NCBI GenBank assembly: GCA_965216335.1
Contig: OZ244154.1
Location: 1,736,001-1,800,000, forward strand
From: JAHEJE01 sp965216335
GTDB lineage: Bacteria; Pseudomonadota; Alphaproteobacteria; Rhizobiales; Aestuariivirgaceae
Length of the DNA stretch: 64,000 nt
Direction: 5' to 3'
Each line of letters begins with the position of its first letter. Positions within the stretch are counted from its first letter, which is position 1. Below the pieces are notes generated by a model. That model saw only the letters and a list, made by a program, of their open reading frames with translations. It was not told the DNA's origin and did no database searches. The translations under genes were made by a program, and so were the position numbers. Shown here piece by piece: positions 17,515 to 25,633 of this stretch.

Positions 17515-18732
17515 ATGTTCAACAACGATCCGGACAATCAGATCCCGTTTCTTTCATTCGGATTTCGTCCGTTCTTTCTGCTCGCCGGACTTTACGCGTT
17601 CGTCAGCATGGCGGCTTGGCTCTTCTGGCTGATGCTGCATGCCTCAGGCGCCGCCATAATCACCCCGACCATTGCGGTACCGGCCCATCAATGGCACGGC
17701 CACGAGATGCTGTTCGGCTTTGCCGCCGCGGTCATTGCCGGGTTCATGCTGACGGCGGTGCCCGGCTGGACCGGCGCCCGCCGGGTGGCGGGCACTCCGC
17801 TGGCGGCTCTGGCGGCGTTGTGGCTGGCCGGCAGGTGCGCGATGTGGTTTTCGAACATACTTCCGGGCGCACTGGTTGCCATTGCCGACATGAGCTTTCT
17901 GGTTGTGCTCGCGGCAATCGTCGCCCGCGCCCTGGCCCTTCGTCCGGTTCCGCAGAACCTGGTCTTCGTCCTGCTGCTCAGCGTCCTGATCGCTGCCAAC
18001 GGCGCGGTTCACGGCGAGTGGCTCGGCTGGCACGACGATACGGCGTCGTGGGGTCTTTCGGTGTCGCTGATGACGGTCATTCTGATGATCTCGATCATCG
18101 GCGGGCGGATCGTACCGGCATTCACCCGCAATGCGCTCGTGCGCAAGGGCATATCCCAGCCGCACCCGACAAAGATCATGTGGCTGGACGCCGCAAGTGT
18201 AGCGAGCGTCGCACTGGTGCTTGTGTCCTATGTCTTTGGCCTGTCCGGCACCCTTACCGGCGTCGCTGCCGGCGCTGCAGCCTTGCTGAACCTTGTCCGC
18301 CTGGCCTTGTGGCGCTGGCAGTCCACGCTTGACGCCCCGATCCTTTGGAGCCTGCATCTCGCCTACTTCTGGCTTCCTGCCGGCCTGGCCGGCATTGCTG
18401 CGTCTTTGCTGACCGGGTGGTTCTCGCACGGTGCCGCCCAACATATCCTGGCGGTAGGCGCGGTCGGCGGCATGACACTTGCGATGATGACACGGGCACC
18501 GCTCGGCCACACCGGCCGCGCGCTGGTCGTGACACGGCCAGTGGCCATGGCCTACCTTCTGATCGCCGCCGCCGCGGCATTGCGCGGGCTGGCTCTCGGG
18601 CTGTTTTCGCAAAACTACTTCACGGTGATATTCCTCGCCGGTATCTGCTGGATTGCCGGATTTGTCATTTTTGCAGCGTCCTACCTAGCGATTCTCACCG
18701 GCCCATCGCTAAAGGATACAGCTGCGGATTGA
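17515..18732 (+). CDS. nnrS: NnrS family haem-copper membrane protein
   Basis: 405 aa with about 12 TM helices and the family start F-L-S-F-G-F-R-P-F-F-L. ATG at 17515 is preferred (AGGAAA upstream); an in-frame ATG at 17476 would add 13 hydrophilic residues. Conserved W-H-G-H-E-M and G-G-R-I-(V)-P-(A)-F-T-R-N segments are present. NnrS proteins bind haem and copper and protect cells against NO and nitrosylated-iron stress. It is divergent from nirS under a shared box. Confidence 0.93.
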   Translation: MFNNDPDNQIPFLSFGFRPFFLLAGLYAFVSMAAWLFWLMLHASGAAIITPTIAVPAHQWHGHEMLFGFAAAVIAGFMLTAVPGWTGARRVAGTPLAALAALWLAGRCAMWFSNILPGALVAIADMSFLVVLAAIVARALALRPVPQNLVFVLLLSVLIAANGAVHGEWLGWHDDTASWGLSVSLMTVILMISIIGGRIVPAFTRNALVRKGISQPHPTKIMWLDAASVASVALVLVSYVFGLSGTLTGVAAGAAALLNLVRLALWRWQSTLDAPILWSLHLAYFWLPAGLAGIAASLLTGWFSHGAAQHILAVGAVGGMTLAMMTRAPLGHTGRALVVTRPVAMAYLLIAAAAALRGLALGLFSQNYFTVIFLAGICWIAGFVIFAASYLAILTGPSLKDTAAD

Positions 18733-18822
18733 GCGACCCGCCCCGGCCATTGCGTCAATCGGCCTGACCACTGCGGCTTATCCACCGCTTTGAGACCAAT
18801 CCCTTCCGACAATTTTCCCAAC

Positions 18823-18836
18823 TTGACTTTTATCAA
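18823..18836. promoter_or_regulatory. Crp/Fnr-type box upstream of the oxidase-like operon
   Basis: TTGACTTTTATCAA: TTGAC left half, ATCAA right half. The centre is 60 bp upstream of the first start codon (18890), so class II activation would begin transcription near 18,871. It links the haem-copper operon to the denitrification regulon. Confidence 0.85.
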
Positions 18837-18889
18837 GGAGGCCCCGGCGCCCCCTTGCCATGGTCCATTCTGCAAGAGAGGGACTCCAA

Positions 18890-19063
18890 ATGGCCAAAGC
18901 AACTTCCAAAAAGGAAGCCGCTGAAGAATCGGTACACATTCCGCCGATGCAGCGGCTGTTAGACAATCATTTTCTGCTGCTCTTCCTGGGTGTCGCGGTA
19001 CCCACGGTGCTCTACACCCTGTGGGGCGTGATGGAGCTGTCGCAAATCCCCATCGCTGAATAG
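18890..19063 (+). CDS. Small single-TM protein at the head of the oxidase-like operon
   Basis: 57 aa from ATG 18890 (GAGAGGG upstream): a Lys/Glu-rich cytoplasmic start, then one TM helix (about 27-46) and a short tail. No family recognised. Its place just before subunit II, 13 bp away, suggests an accessory subunit comparable in kind to the small IIa subunit of ba3 oxidases, but that is inference from position and topology only. Confidence 0.75.
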   Translation: MAKATSKKEAAEESVHIPPMQRLLDNHFLLLFLGVAVPTVLYTLWGVMELSQIPIAE

Positions 19064-19076
19064 GAGGGCAACGGGA

Positions 19077-19610
19077 ATGGCACTCACATCTCCTGAAACC
19101 AAAGTCTGGTGGAACCTGCCGGTCGGGCGGGCCGAACTGGTCTGGGTCGTCATCGCCTTCTGCTGGGGCGTTTTCATGTTCGGCATGATGGTCTGGTGGC
19201 ACCTTGAGGGTAACCAGAACCTGTCGAACGAGGTTTACCGCATCTCGCCCGAGAAATTCGAGGAGCGGACGGAAGCCTTCACCGAGAAGTACACCGTGCG
19301 CGAGGAAGCCGGCATGCCGGTCGCCAAGCCCGAGCCGGGCGCCGAGGTCTACATGCTGTCGCGGCTGTGGGAATGGTGGCCGATCCTGGAACTCAAGAAG
19401 GGCCAGACCTACCGGCTGCATCTGTCGTCGCTTGATTGGCAGCACGGCTTCTCGCTGCAACCGACCAACATCAACATCCAGGTTCACCCCGGCCTCGAAC
19501 ATGTCGTAACGCTGACCCCGACCCAGAGCGGGGAGTTCAGCGTCGTGTGCAACGAATTCTGCGGCGAAGGCCACCACACCATGGTTGGCCGCATCCACGT
19601 CGTTGATTGA
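19077..19610 (+). CDS. CuA-containing subunit II of a B-family-like haem-copper reductase
   Basis: 177 aa with a single TM helix (about 21-41), as in B-family subunits II, and a periplasmic cupredoxin domain. The complete CuA set is visible: His123, Cys158-x-Glu160-x-Cys162, His166 and Met169. It accepts electrons from a soluble periplasmic donor (cytochrome c or cupredoxin). TAGGAGGGCAA lies before the ATG. Followed after 20 bp by subunit I. Confidence 0.92.
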   Translation: MALTSPETKVWWNLPVGRAELVWVVIAFCWGVFMFGMMVWWHLEGNQNLSNEVYRISPEKFEERTEAFTEKYTVREEAGMPVAKPEPGAEVYMLSRLWEWWPILELKKGQTYRLHLSSLDWQHGFSLQPTNINIQVHPGLEHVVTLTPTQSGEFSVVCNEFCGEGHHTMVGRIHVVD

Positions 19611-19630
19611 GCCGGGGCGGAGGAAAGACA

Positions 19631-21364
19631 ATGAGTGTAACGGCTGAAACAGGTATTATCGGCGGCATCGCTGCCAAATTTAGAACCTGTCCCGCAACCG
19701 GCCTAAAGGTCGACCTGGCCGCAGAACGGCTGATCAAGGCCAACGCTGTGGCGGCAATCGTGTTTCTCGCCATCGGCGGGGTATTCGGGCTGTTGGTGGC
19801 GTTGACCCGCTGGCAGGCGGTGCATCTGCTGCCATCCGACCTGTTCTATCTGGTCCTCACGGCGCACGGTCTCGATGTGCTGCTAGTATGGATCATCTTC
19901 TTCGAAATCGCGGTGCTCTACTTCGCCTCGGCGATATTGCTGAATTGTCGTCTGGCGACACCAAAGATCGCCTGGGTGGCGTTCGCGCTGATGCTCGTCG
20001 GCGCGCTGCTGGCCAACATCACGGTGCTGCAGGGCGAAGCCAGCGTCATGTTCACCAGCTACGTGCCATTGAAGGCGCCGCCGAACTTCTACCTCGGCAT
20101 CATCCTGTTTGCCGTCGGTGCGCTGATCGGCTGTTTCATCTTCCTCGGCACGTTGGTCATCGCCAAGGAAGAAGGGACCTACGAAGGCTCGATCCCGCTG
20201 GTCACCTTCGGTGCGCTGACCGCCTGCATCATCGCCATCTTCACCATCGCCTCGGGCGCGATCATCCTGATCCCGACCTGGCTGTGGTCGCTGGGCTACA
20301 TCAGCCACATCGACACGGTGATGTACAAGCTGGTGTGGTGGGCCATGGGCCACTCCTCGCAGCAGATCAACATGGCCGCACAGGTCGCCATCTGGTACGC
20401 CATCCCGGCAATGCTGCTGGGCGCCAAGCCGCTGTCTGAGAAGATTTCGCGCTCGGCCTTCCTGATGTACATCCTGTTCCTGCAGCTCGCCAGCGCCCAC
20501 CACATGCTGGTCGAACCGGGCATCTCGTCGGAATGGAAGGTGTTCAACACCTCTTACGCGATCTATCTCGCCGTTCTCGGCTCGATGATCCACGGCATGT
20601 CGATCCCCGGTGCGATTGAAGCGGCCCAGCGCCGCAACGGCTTCACCAACGGTGTGTTCGAATGGCTGCGCCGCGCGCCGTGGAACAACCCGGCCTTTGC
20701 CGGTATGTTCCTGTCGCTGGTGTTGTTCGGTTTCCTTGGCGGCATCTCCGGTGTCGTGCTCGGCACCGAGCAGATCAACATCATGCTGCACAACACCCTG
20801 TACGTCCCTGGCCACTTCCACGCCACGGTGGTTGCCGGCACCACGCTGGCCTTCATGGCCATCACCTACCTCTTGGTGCCGCTGATCTTCCAGCGTGAGA
20901 TCATCTGGCCGACGCTGGCCAAGTGGCAGCCCTACCTGTTCGGGCTCGGTGCCGCCGGCATCTCGCTGTTCATGATGGGTGCGGGTACGTTGGGTGTCTC
21001 GCGGCGTCACTGGGACATCACGTTCTCGGATGCAGCCCTGAGCTTCGACTATCCGCCAGCCGCCTTCCTGATGCTCGGCCTGAACGGCATGTCGGCCATT
21101 CTGGCAGCCATCGGCGGCGGTCTGTTCGTGATCATCATCGTCGCAAGTGTGTTGTGGGGCAAGAAGGTCGATGGCAGCAACATCGTTGCCGCCTTGGGCC
21201 CGACACCGCAAAAGCAGATGTCCGATGCCGTCAAGTCCTACGGCAACGCCGGCACCTTCCACCTGCCGGGCACCTACATCCTGGTCACGATCTTCTTTAC
21301 AGCCTTCGTGCTGTACTACTTCGTGAACTGGAAGTACCTGTCCGAGCTATGGCAACTCGGCTAG
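19631..21364 (+). CDS. Haem-copper oxidase-like subunit I with Gln in place of the active-site Tyr; candidate NO reductase
   Basis: 577 aa, about 13 TM helices, ATG 19631 with GGAGGAAAG upstream. Low-spin haem ligands His79 and His397, high-spin haem His395, CuB ligands His241, His290 and His291 are all present. The helix X motif V-P-G-H-F-H and A-H-H-M-L-V-E-P-G resemble B-family enzymes. At His241+4, where oxidases have the His-Tyr cross-link and cNOR an iron-binding Glu, there is Gln245 (G-H-S-S-Q-Q). Loss of Tyr argues against O2 reduction to water. Together with CuA subunit II, SenC, the Fnr box and no norCB, I infer an NO reductase of the sNOR/eNOR-like kind. The function is not proven by sequence. 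Confidence 0.88.
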   Translation: MSVTAETGIIGGIAAKFRTCPATGLKVDLAAERLIKANAVAAIVFLAIGGVFGLLVALTRWQAVHLLPSDLFYLVLTAHGLDVLLVWIIFFEIAVLYFASAILLNCRLATPKIAWVAFALMLVGALLANITVLQGEASVMFTSYVPLKAPPNFYLGIILFAVGALIGCFIFLGTLVIAKEEGTYEGSIPLVTFGALTACIIAIFTIASGAIILIPTWLWSLGYISHIDTVMYKLVWWAMGHSSQQINMAAQVAIWYAIPAMLLGAKPLSEKISRSAFLMYILFLQLASAHHMLVEPGISSEWKVFNTSYAIYLAVLGSMIHGMSIPGAIEAAQRRNGFTNGVFEWLRRAPWNNPAFAGMFLSLVLFGFLGGISGVVLGTEQINIMLHNTLYVPGHFHATVVAGTTLAFMAITYLLVPLIFQREIIWPTLAKWQPYLFGLGAAGISLFMMGAGTLGVSRRHWDITFSDAALSFDYPPAAFLMLGLNGMSAILAAIGGGLFVIIIVASVLWGKKVDGSNIVAALGPTPQKQMSDAVKSYGNAGTFHLPGTYILVTIFFTAFVLYYFVNWKYLSELWQLG

Positions 21365-21378
21365 GCCTGCACAACATC

Positions 21379-21404
21379 CCGGCGCCAGTCTCCACTGGCG
21401 CCGG
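21379..21404 (+). other. Intercistronic hairpin between subunit I and ctaB
   Basis: A perfect 11-bp GC-rich stem (CCGGCGCCAGT / ACTGGCGCCGG) with a 4-nt loop starts 15 bp after the subunit I stop. No T-run follows, so it is more likely an mRNA-processing or stability element that sets structural genes above assembly genes than a full terminator. Confidence 0.65.
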
Positions 21405-21428
21405 AGTTCTGATCCGGAGACGATTTCG

Positions 21429-22322
21429 ATGACAGCAGTAGCCCTCGAACGACCAGCAACGATGCGCGATGCCATTATGGTGTTCAAGCCACGCATCGCC
21501 GTGGCCATCATGTTGAGCGCCATTGGCGGCATCGCTGTCTCTCCGGGCCCTGCCCCGGCGTTCTGGCAACTGGCCTTGCTGTCCATCGCCGTCTTCCTGG
21601 CCGCCGGCGCCGCCGGCGCCTTCAACCAGTGGATCGAGACCGATCTCGATGCGCGAATGAAGCGCACGGCCAACCGGCCGTTCGTTACCGGCCAGTTCAC
21701 CGCCGGCCCGGCCTGGCTGGCCATCATTGTCGGCTTCCTGGCCGGTTCCGTTGCCCTGGCCGGCCTTGCCACCAACTGGTGGGCTGCGCTCTACACCTTC
21801 CTCGGCGCCTTTACCTATGGCGTCGTCTACACCATGTGGCTCAAGCGCCGGTCATGGACCAACATCGTCATCGGCGGTATGGCCGGCAGCTTTGCCGTGC
21901 TTGCCGGTGCCGCTGCCATCAATCCGGCCATCGGCATCGAGGCCCTGATCCTCACCGTCGTCCTGTTCCTGTGGACGCCGCCCCACTTCTGGAGCCTGGC
22001 CATGGTCTCCAGCGACGACTACCAGCGCGCCGGTGTGCCCATGCTGCCGGTGGTCGCCGGCAACCGCGTGTGCGCCTGGGTTGTCCTCGCTCACACGGTC
22101 GTGCTCTCCGTGCTCGCGCTGGTGCCGGCTTTCTATGGCATGGGCCCCATCTATCTGGCCGGCGCGCTGATCGGCGGCGCCATGTTCACCTGGACCTCGG
22201 TCAATCTGGTCCGCTTCCCCCAGCGCCACGCCGCCCTGCGCAACTTCTTCGCCTCGCTCATCCAGCTCACCCTGCTGCTCGGCGGCGCCGTTGCCGACCG
22301 GATGGTTGGAGGCTTCATATGA
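21429..22322 (+). CDS. ctaB: Protohaem IX farnesyltransferase (haem O synthase)
   Basis: 297 aa, UbiA prenyltransferase family with about nine TM helices. The Asp-rich motifs N-Q-W-I-E-T-D-L-D-A-R-M-K-R-T and Y-T-x-W-L-K-R-R-S are typical of CtaB/CyoE. It converts haem B to haem O. Its presence in this operon, without a haem A synthase (ctaA) nearby, suggests that the reductase carries haem O or obtains haem A from elsewhere. The stop overlaps the next start (ATGA). Confidence 0.93.
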   Translation: MTAVALERPATMRDAIMVFKPRIAVAIMLSAIGGIAVSPGPAPAFWQLALLSIAVFLAAGAAGAFNQWIETDLDARMKRTANRPFVTGQFTAGPAWLAIIVGFLAGSVALAGLATNWWAALYTFLGAFTYGVVYTMWLKRRSWTNIVIGGMAGSFAVLAGAAAINPAIGIEALILTVVLFLWTPPHFWSLAMVSSDDYQRAGVPMLPVVAGNRVCAWVVLAHTVVLSVLALVPAFYGMGPIYLAGALIGGAMFTWTSVNLVRFPQRHAALRNFFASLIQLTLLLGGAVADRMVGGFI

Positions 22323-23128
22323 AGTTTGTCCTGTGCGTGCTGGCAGCTCTGCTTGCGTTCACAACGGCAAACGCAAATGCACAATCGATGGAAGATGATG
22401 CAGCACGCCTGTCGCAGGCTGCCATCGGAAATCCGCTTCCCGATCTCAGGTTCACGACGGCCGATGACAAGCCGCTGGCCCTGACTGAGCTCCGCGGCAA
22501 ACCGGTCCTCGTTTCCCTGGTCTACACCGGTTGCACCGATGCCTGCCCGGCCATAATCGAGAACCTCCGCCCGGCCATCGAGATCGCCCAGGACGCTCTG
22601 GGCAAAGACAGTTTCACGGTGCTCACCTTCGGCTTCGACGCCCAGAATGACACCCCGCAGCGCATGCGATCGTTTGCCCGCACTCGCGGAGTCGACCTGC
22701 CCAACTGGTTGTTCCTGTCCGGTGACCAGGTCAGTGTCGACAAGCTGGCTGAGGCTGTCGGCTTCACCATCGTGCCGTCCGCCGGCGGTTTCGACCACAT
22801 GGCCCAGGTCAGCGTGGTCGATGCTGATGGCGTCATCTACCAGCAGATCATGGGTGGCGTGTTCAATCCGCCAAGCGTCGTGGAACCGCTCAAGGATCTG
22901 ATGTTCGACAACCGCCGGCCGATGCTCTCCATTGAGGGGATCACCGAGCGCATCAAACTGTTCTGTACGGTGTACAACCCGAACACCGGACGCTACTACT
23001 TCAACTATTCGCTGTTCATCGGCAGTGGCATCGGTATTGCCTGTCTGTTGCTGGCCGGACTTTGGATCGCACGCGAAATCCGCCTGTCGGGCGGGCCCGG
23101 CGGGCCAGGCGGAGGCGCCCACACATGA
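22319..23128 (+). CDS. SCO1/SenC family copper chaperone with C-terminal TM anchor
   Basis: 269 aa. Signal peptide (about 1-22), thioredoxin-like SCO domain with Cys72-x3-Cys76 and a distal His in G-G-F-D-H-M, and unusually a C-terminal TM helix (about 233-255) ending in a Gly/Pro tail. SCO proteins deliver copper to CuA or CuB. The senC gene accompanies norSY in ammonia oxidisers, which supports the NO-reductase reading of the operon. ATGA overlaps on both sides indicate translational coupling. Confidence 0.92.
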   Translation: MKFVLCVLAALLAFTTANANAQSMEDDAARLSQAAIGNPLPDLRFTTADDKPLALTELRGKPVLVSLVYTGCTDACPAIIENLRPAIEIAQDALGKDSFTVLTFGFDAQNDTPQRMRSFARTRGVDLPNWLFLSGDQVSVDKLAEAVGFTIVPSAGGFDHMAQVSVVDADGVIYQQIMGGVFNPPSVVEPLKDLMFDNRRPMLSIEGITERIKLFCTVYNPNTGRYYFNYSLFIGSGIGIACLLLAGLWIAREIRLSGGPGGPGGGAHT

Positions 23129-24711
23129 GTGCATTGCGTGCCGTTCTGCGCCGCGTCTTTGACTTCCTCGAAGCCGCGCTGGGCAGCTTCTTTCCGCCGG
23201 CCTGGAACCCTATGGTCAATCTCGGCGCGTTGGGCTTCTTCTTTTACTGGATCATTACCGCCAGCGGCATCTACGTCTACATCTTCTTCGACACCGGCGT
23301 GCACAATGCCTATGCCTCGATCGAGTACATGACACACGAGCAATGGTACCTGGCCGGCATCATGCGCAGCCTGCACCGTTACGCTTCCGATGCCCTCGTC
23401 ATCGTCATGCTGCTGCATATCCTGCGCGAGTTCTCGCACGACCGCTACCGGGGTGTGCGATGGTTCAGCTGGATCACCGGCATTCCGGTGTTGATCATGG
23501 TCTATATCGCCGGCATCTCCGGATACTGGCTGGTGTGGGACAAGCTGGCGCAATACGTCGCCATCGTCTCAACGGAATGGCTCGACCTGCTGGGCATCTT
23601 CGGCGAGCCGATCGCCCGCAACTTCCTGTCGCCCGACGCGCTGGAAAGCCGTTTCTTCACCCTGATGATCTTCATGCACATCGCCATTCCGCTGATTGCC
23701 CTGGCGATCCTGTGGGTCCACCTGCAGCGGGTCACGAAACCGCGCATCAACCCGCCGCGCGGGCTGGCCTATTCGGTGTTCGGCATGCTCATGGCCCTGT
23801 CGCTCATTCACCCGGCTCTGTCGCAGCCGCCAGCCGATCTCGCCGTCGTGCCCGGCAAGGTCGGGCTCGACTGGTTTTACCTGCCGCTGTTCCCGCTTCT
23901 GGAAAACCTGCCCGGCAGCCTCACCTGGGGCATGAGCGCCTGCTTCCTCATCATAATGATCGCCATTCCCTGGCTGCCGCCGATGAAGAAGCCGAAACCG
24001 GCGGTGGTCGATCTGTCGAACTGCAACGGCTGCGCACGCTGCTACAACGACTGCCCCTACAACGCCATAACCCTTGTTGCCCGCACCGACGGAACGGCCT
24101 TCGAACGCGAGCCGGTGGTCGATCCATCCTACTGCGTTTCGTGCGGCATCTGCGCCGGTTCCTGCCCCACGTCCATGCCGTTCCGGCGGCTGTCCGATCT
24201 GTCCCCGGGCATAGACCTGCCGGACTGGACGATCTCCAGCCTGCGCGAGCGCACCGAGCAGCAGGCATTGGGCCTGACCGGAAACACCCGCATCATGGTG
24301 TTCGGCTGCGATCACGGCCCGGCCCTCAAGTCCGTCGCCTCGGCCACCGTCGGCGTCGTGCCGCTCGCCTGCATCGGCCAGCTGCCGCCGGCCTTTATCG
24401 ATTATGTCCTGAGCAAGGATCTGGCAGATGGCGTCGTTCTCACCGGTTGCCGAGAAGATGCCTGCGACGCCCGCTACGGCATCAGATGGACCAACGACCG
24501 TCTGGCCGGAGAGCGCGATCCCCATCTGCGCAAGCGCGTGCCGCGCGAACGCCTCGTCACCGTGTGGTGCGGCAGGATGGGAAGCAGCACCCTGAAGCAG
24601 GCCATTGCCGACCTGGCGAAGCATCTCGAAACCCTGCCGCCGAAAACCCGGCCGGCGAGCCGCCCCCAACGGCCCTCGCCGACAGCGTCTCCGGAGCCCG
24701 CCGATGCCTGA
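23125..24711 (+). CDS. Cytochrome b / two [4Fe-4S] ferredoxin / MvhD-type fusion protein
   Basis: 528 aa in three parts. Residues 25-285 form a dihaem cytochrome b domain with His pairs 84/98 and 185/199, each 14 apart, and C-terminal extra helices. Residues 300-347 hold two ferredoxin motifs (Cys300/303/306/310 and Cys337/340/343/347). Residues 388-500 resemble the MvhD (F420-non-reducing hydrogenase iron-sulfur) domain with Cys395, Cys416, Cys442 and Cys447. I infer a membrane quinol-linked electron-transfer module feeding or regulating the adjacent reductase. The soluble tail from about 505 is Pro-rich. Starts by ATGA overlap with SCO. Confidence 0.9.
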   Translation: MSALRAVLRRVFDFLEAALGSFFPPAWNPMVNLGALGFFFYWIITASGIYVYIFFDTGVHNAYASIEYMTHEQWYLAGIMRSLHRYASDALVIVMLLHILREFSHDRYRGVRWFSWITGIPVLIMVYIAGISGYWLVWDKLAQYVAIVSTEWLDLLGIFGEPIARNFLSPDALESRFFTLMIFMHIAIPLIALAILWVHLQRVTKPRINPPRGLAYSVFGMLMALSLIHPALSQPPADLAVVPGKVGLDWFYLPLFPLLENLPGSLTWGMSACFLIIMIAIPWLPPMKKPKPAVVDLSNCNGCARCYNDCPYNAITLVARTDGTAFEREPVVDPSYCVSCGICAGSCPTSMPFRRLSDLSPGIDLPDWTISSLRERTEQQALGLTGNTRIMVFGCDHGPALKSVASATVGVVPLACIGQLPPAFIDYVLSKDLADGVVLTGCREDACDARYGIRWTNDRLAGERDPHLRKRVPRERLVTVWCGRMGSSTLKQAIADLAKHLETLPPKTRPASRPQRPSPTASPEPADA

Positions 24712-25207
24712 TATTCTGCGATATGCCGGCCAGGCCGTCTTTCTCGCCGCCATAGCGGTGTTCATCGCCTACTTTTCACAACGGCCCGTGTATCAGCAGG
24801 TGCCCGACGGTATGGCGCAGATCAAGCTGAGCTTTGCCCATGGCGGCGCCCGCAAAGTCGACTGCCGCCGCCTGACGCCGCAGGAAATCGCCAAGCTGCC
24901 CGCCAATGAGCGCCGGCCCAACACCTGCAGCCGGGAGCGCATTCCGGTTCACATTCAACTCACCATCGATGGCGAAATCCTGTATGATGAGCTCCTGGAG
25001 GCGACCGGCCTGTCAAGTGACGGCCCGTCACGCACCTACCGCAAGTTCCTGGTGCCGGCCGGTGAACACACCGTGACGGCCAGACTACGCGACACCAAGC
25101 GCACCGAAGGTTTCGACTACGAGAAGACCCACACCGCGACGCTGAAACCGTTCCAGAACCTGGCAATCGACTTCAAGGCCGATATCGACGGTTTTCAGTT
25201 CAGATAG
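24704..25207 (+). CDS. Membrane-anchored protein of unknown function in the oxidase-like operon
   Basis: 167 aa: one N-terminal TM helix (about 5-24), then a periplasmic domain rich in beta-strands, with Cys near residue 46 and Cys near residue 65. The sequence M-A-Q-I-K-L-S-F-A-H-G-G-A-R near residue 37 could be a conserved entry strand. No family recognised with confidence. It overlaps the cytochrome b fusion by 8 bp, so it is translationally coupled and probably part of the same complex or its assembly. Confidence 0.8.
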   Translation: MPDILRYAGQAVFLAAIAVFIAYFSQRPVYQQVPDGMAQIKLSFAHGGARKVDCRRLTPQEIAKLPANERRPNTCSRERIPVHIQLTIDGEILYDELLEATGLSSDGPSRTYRKFLVPAGEHTVTARLRDTKRTEGFDYEKTHTATLKPFQNLAIDFKADIDGFQFR

Positions 25208-25219
25208 GAGACATGTTCC

Positions 25220-25618
25220 ATGACCCTGATTGAATGGCGGTCAGATTTCGAAACCGGCGTTGCCGACGTCGACCTCGAACACCGCGAGTTGATCGACCTG
25301 ATCAACGAAATGCACAGTCAGGTGGGCAGCGAGGCTGAGCCGGACACGGTAAGCGCCTTTCTCGGCGAAGTTTTCGCACGCATTTCCGCCCATTTCGCGC
25401 TGGAAGAATCCGTCATGCGCAAGCACGGCTACGATGAGTACGAAGCCCACAAGACCGACCACGAAAAACTGCTCGACGATATCCGCGACATCATGGACGA
25501 CTTCGAAGAGGGCCACTACCAGAACTACGACGAGGCCCTGTCCGGCGCCGTGCGCGACTGGTTCGTCAACCACTTCAAGACCAAGGACGCCCGCCTGCAC
25601 AAGATGCTCGGCGTATAG
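25220..25618 (+). CDS. Bacteriohemerythrin
   Basis: 132 aa, single hemerythrin domain with the diiron ligand pattern: H in D-L-E-H-R-E, H-F-x(3)-E-x(3)-M, H-x(3)-H in A-H-K-T-D-H, and H-x(4)-D in N-H-F-K-T-K-D. Bacteriohemerythrins bind O2 or NO reversibly. Last gene of the operon, 12 bp after the preceding gene with TAGGAG upstream. NO sensing, storage or scavenging is the likely role here. Confidence 0.93.
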   Translation: MTLIEWRSDFETGVADVDLEHRELIDLINEMHSQVGSEAEPDTVSAFLGEVFARISAHFALEESVMRKHGYDEYEAHKTDHEKLLDDIRDIMDDFEEGHYQNYDEALSGAVRDWFVNHFKTKDARLHKMLGV

Positions 25619-25633
25619 GCAGTCGCCAGACCG

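Noticed and set aside
19631..21364. Ordinary cytochrome c oxidase subunit I
   Set aside because: The Tyr after the CuB His is Gln, and the gene has a denitrification box and senC context; an O2-reducing role is still possible but less likely.
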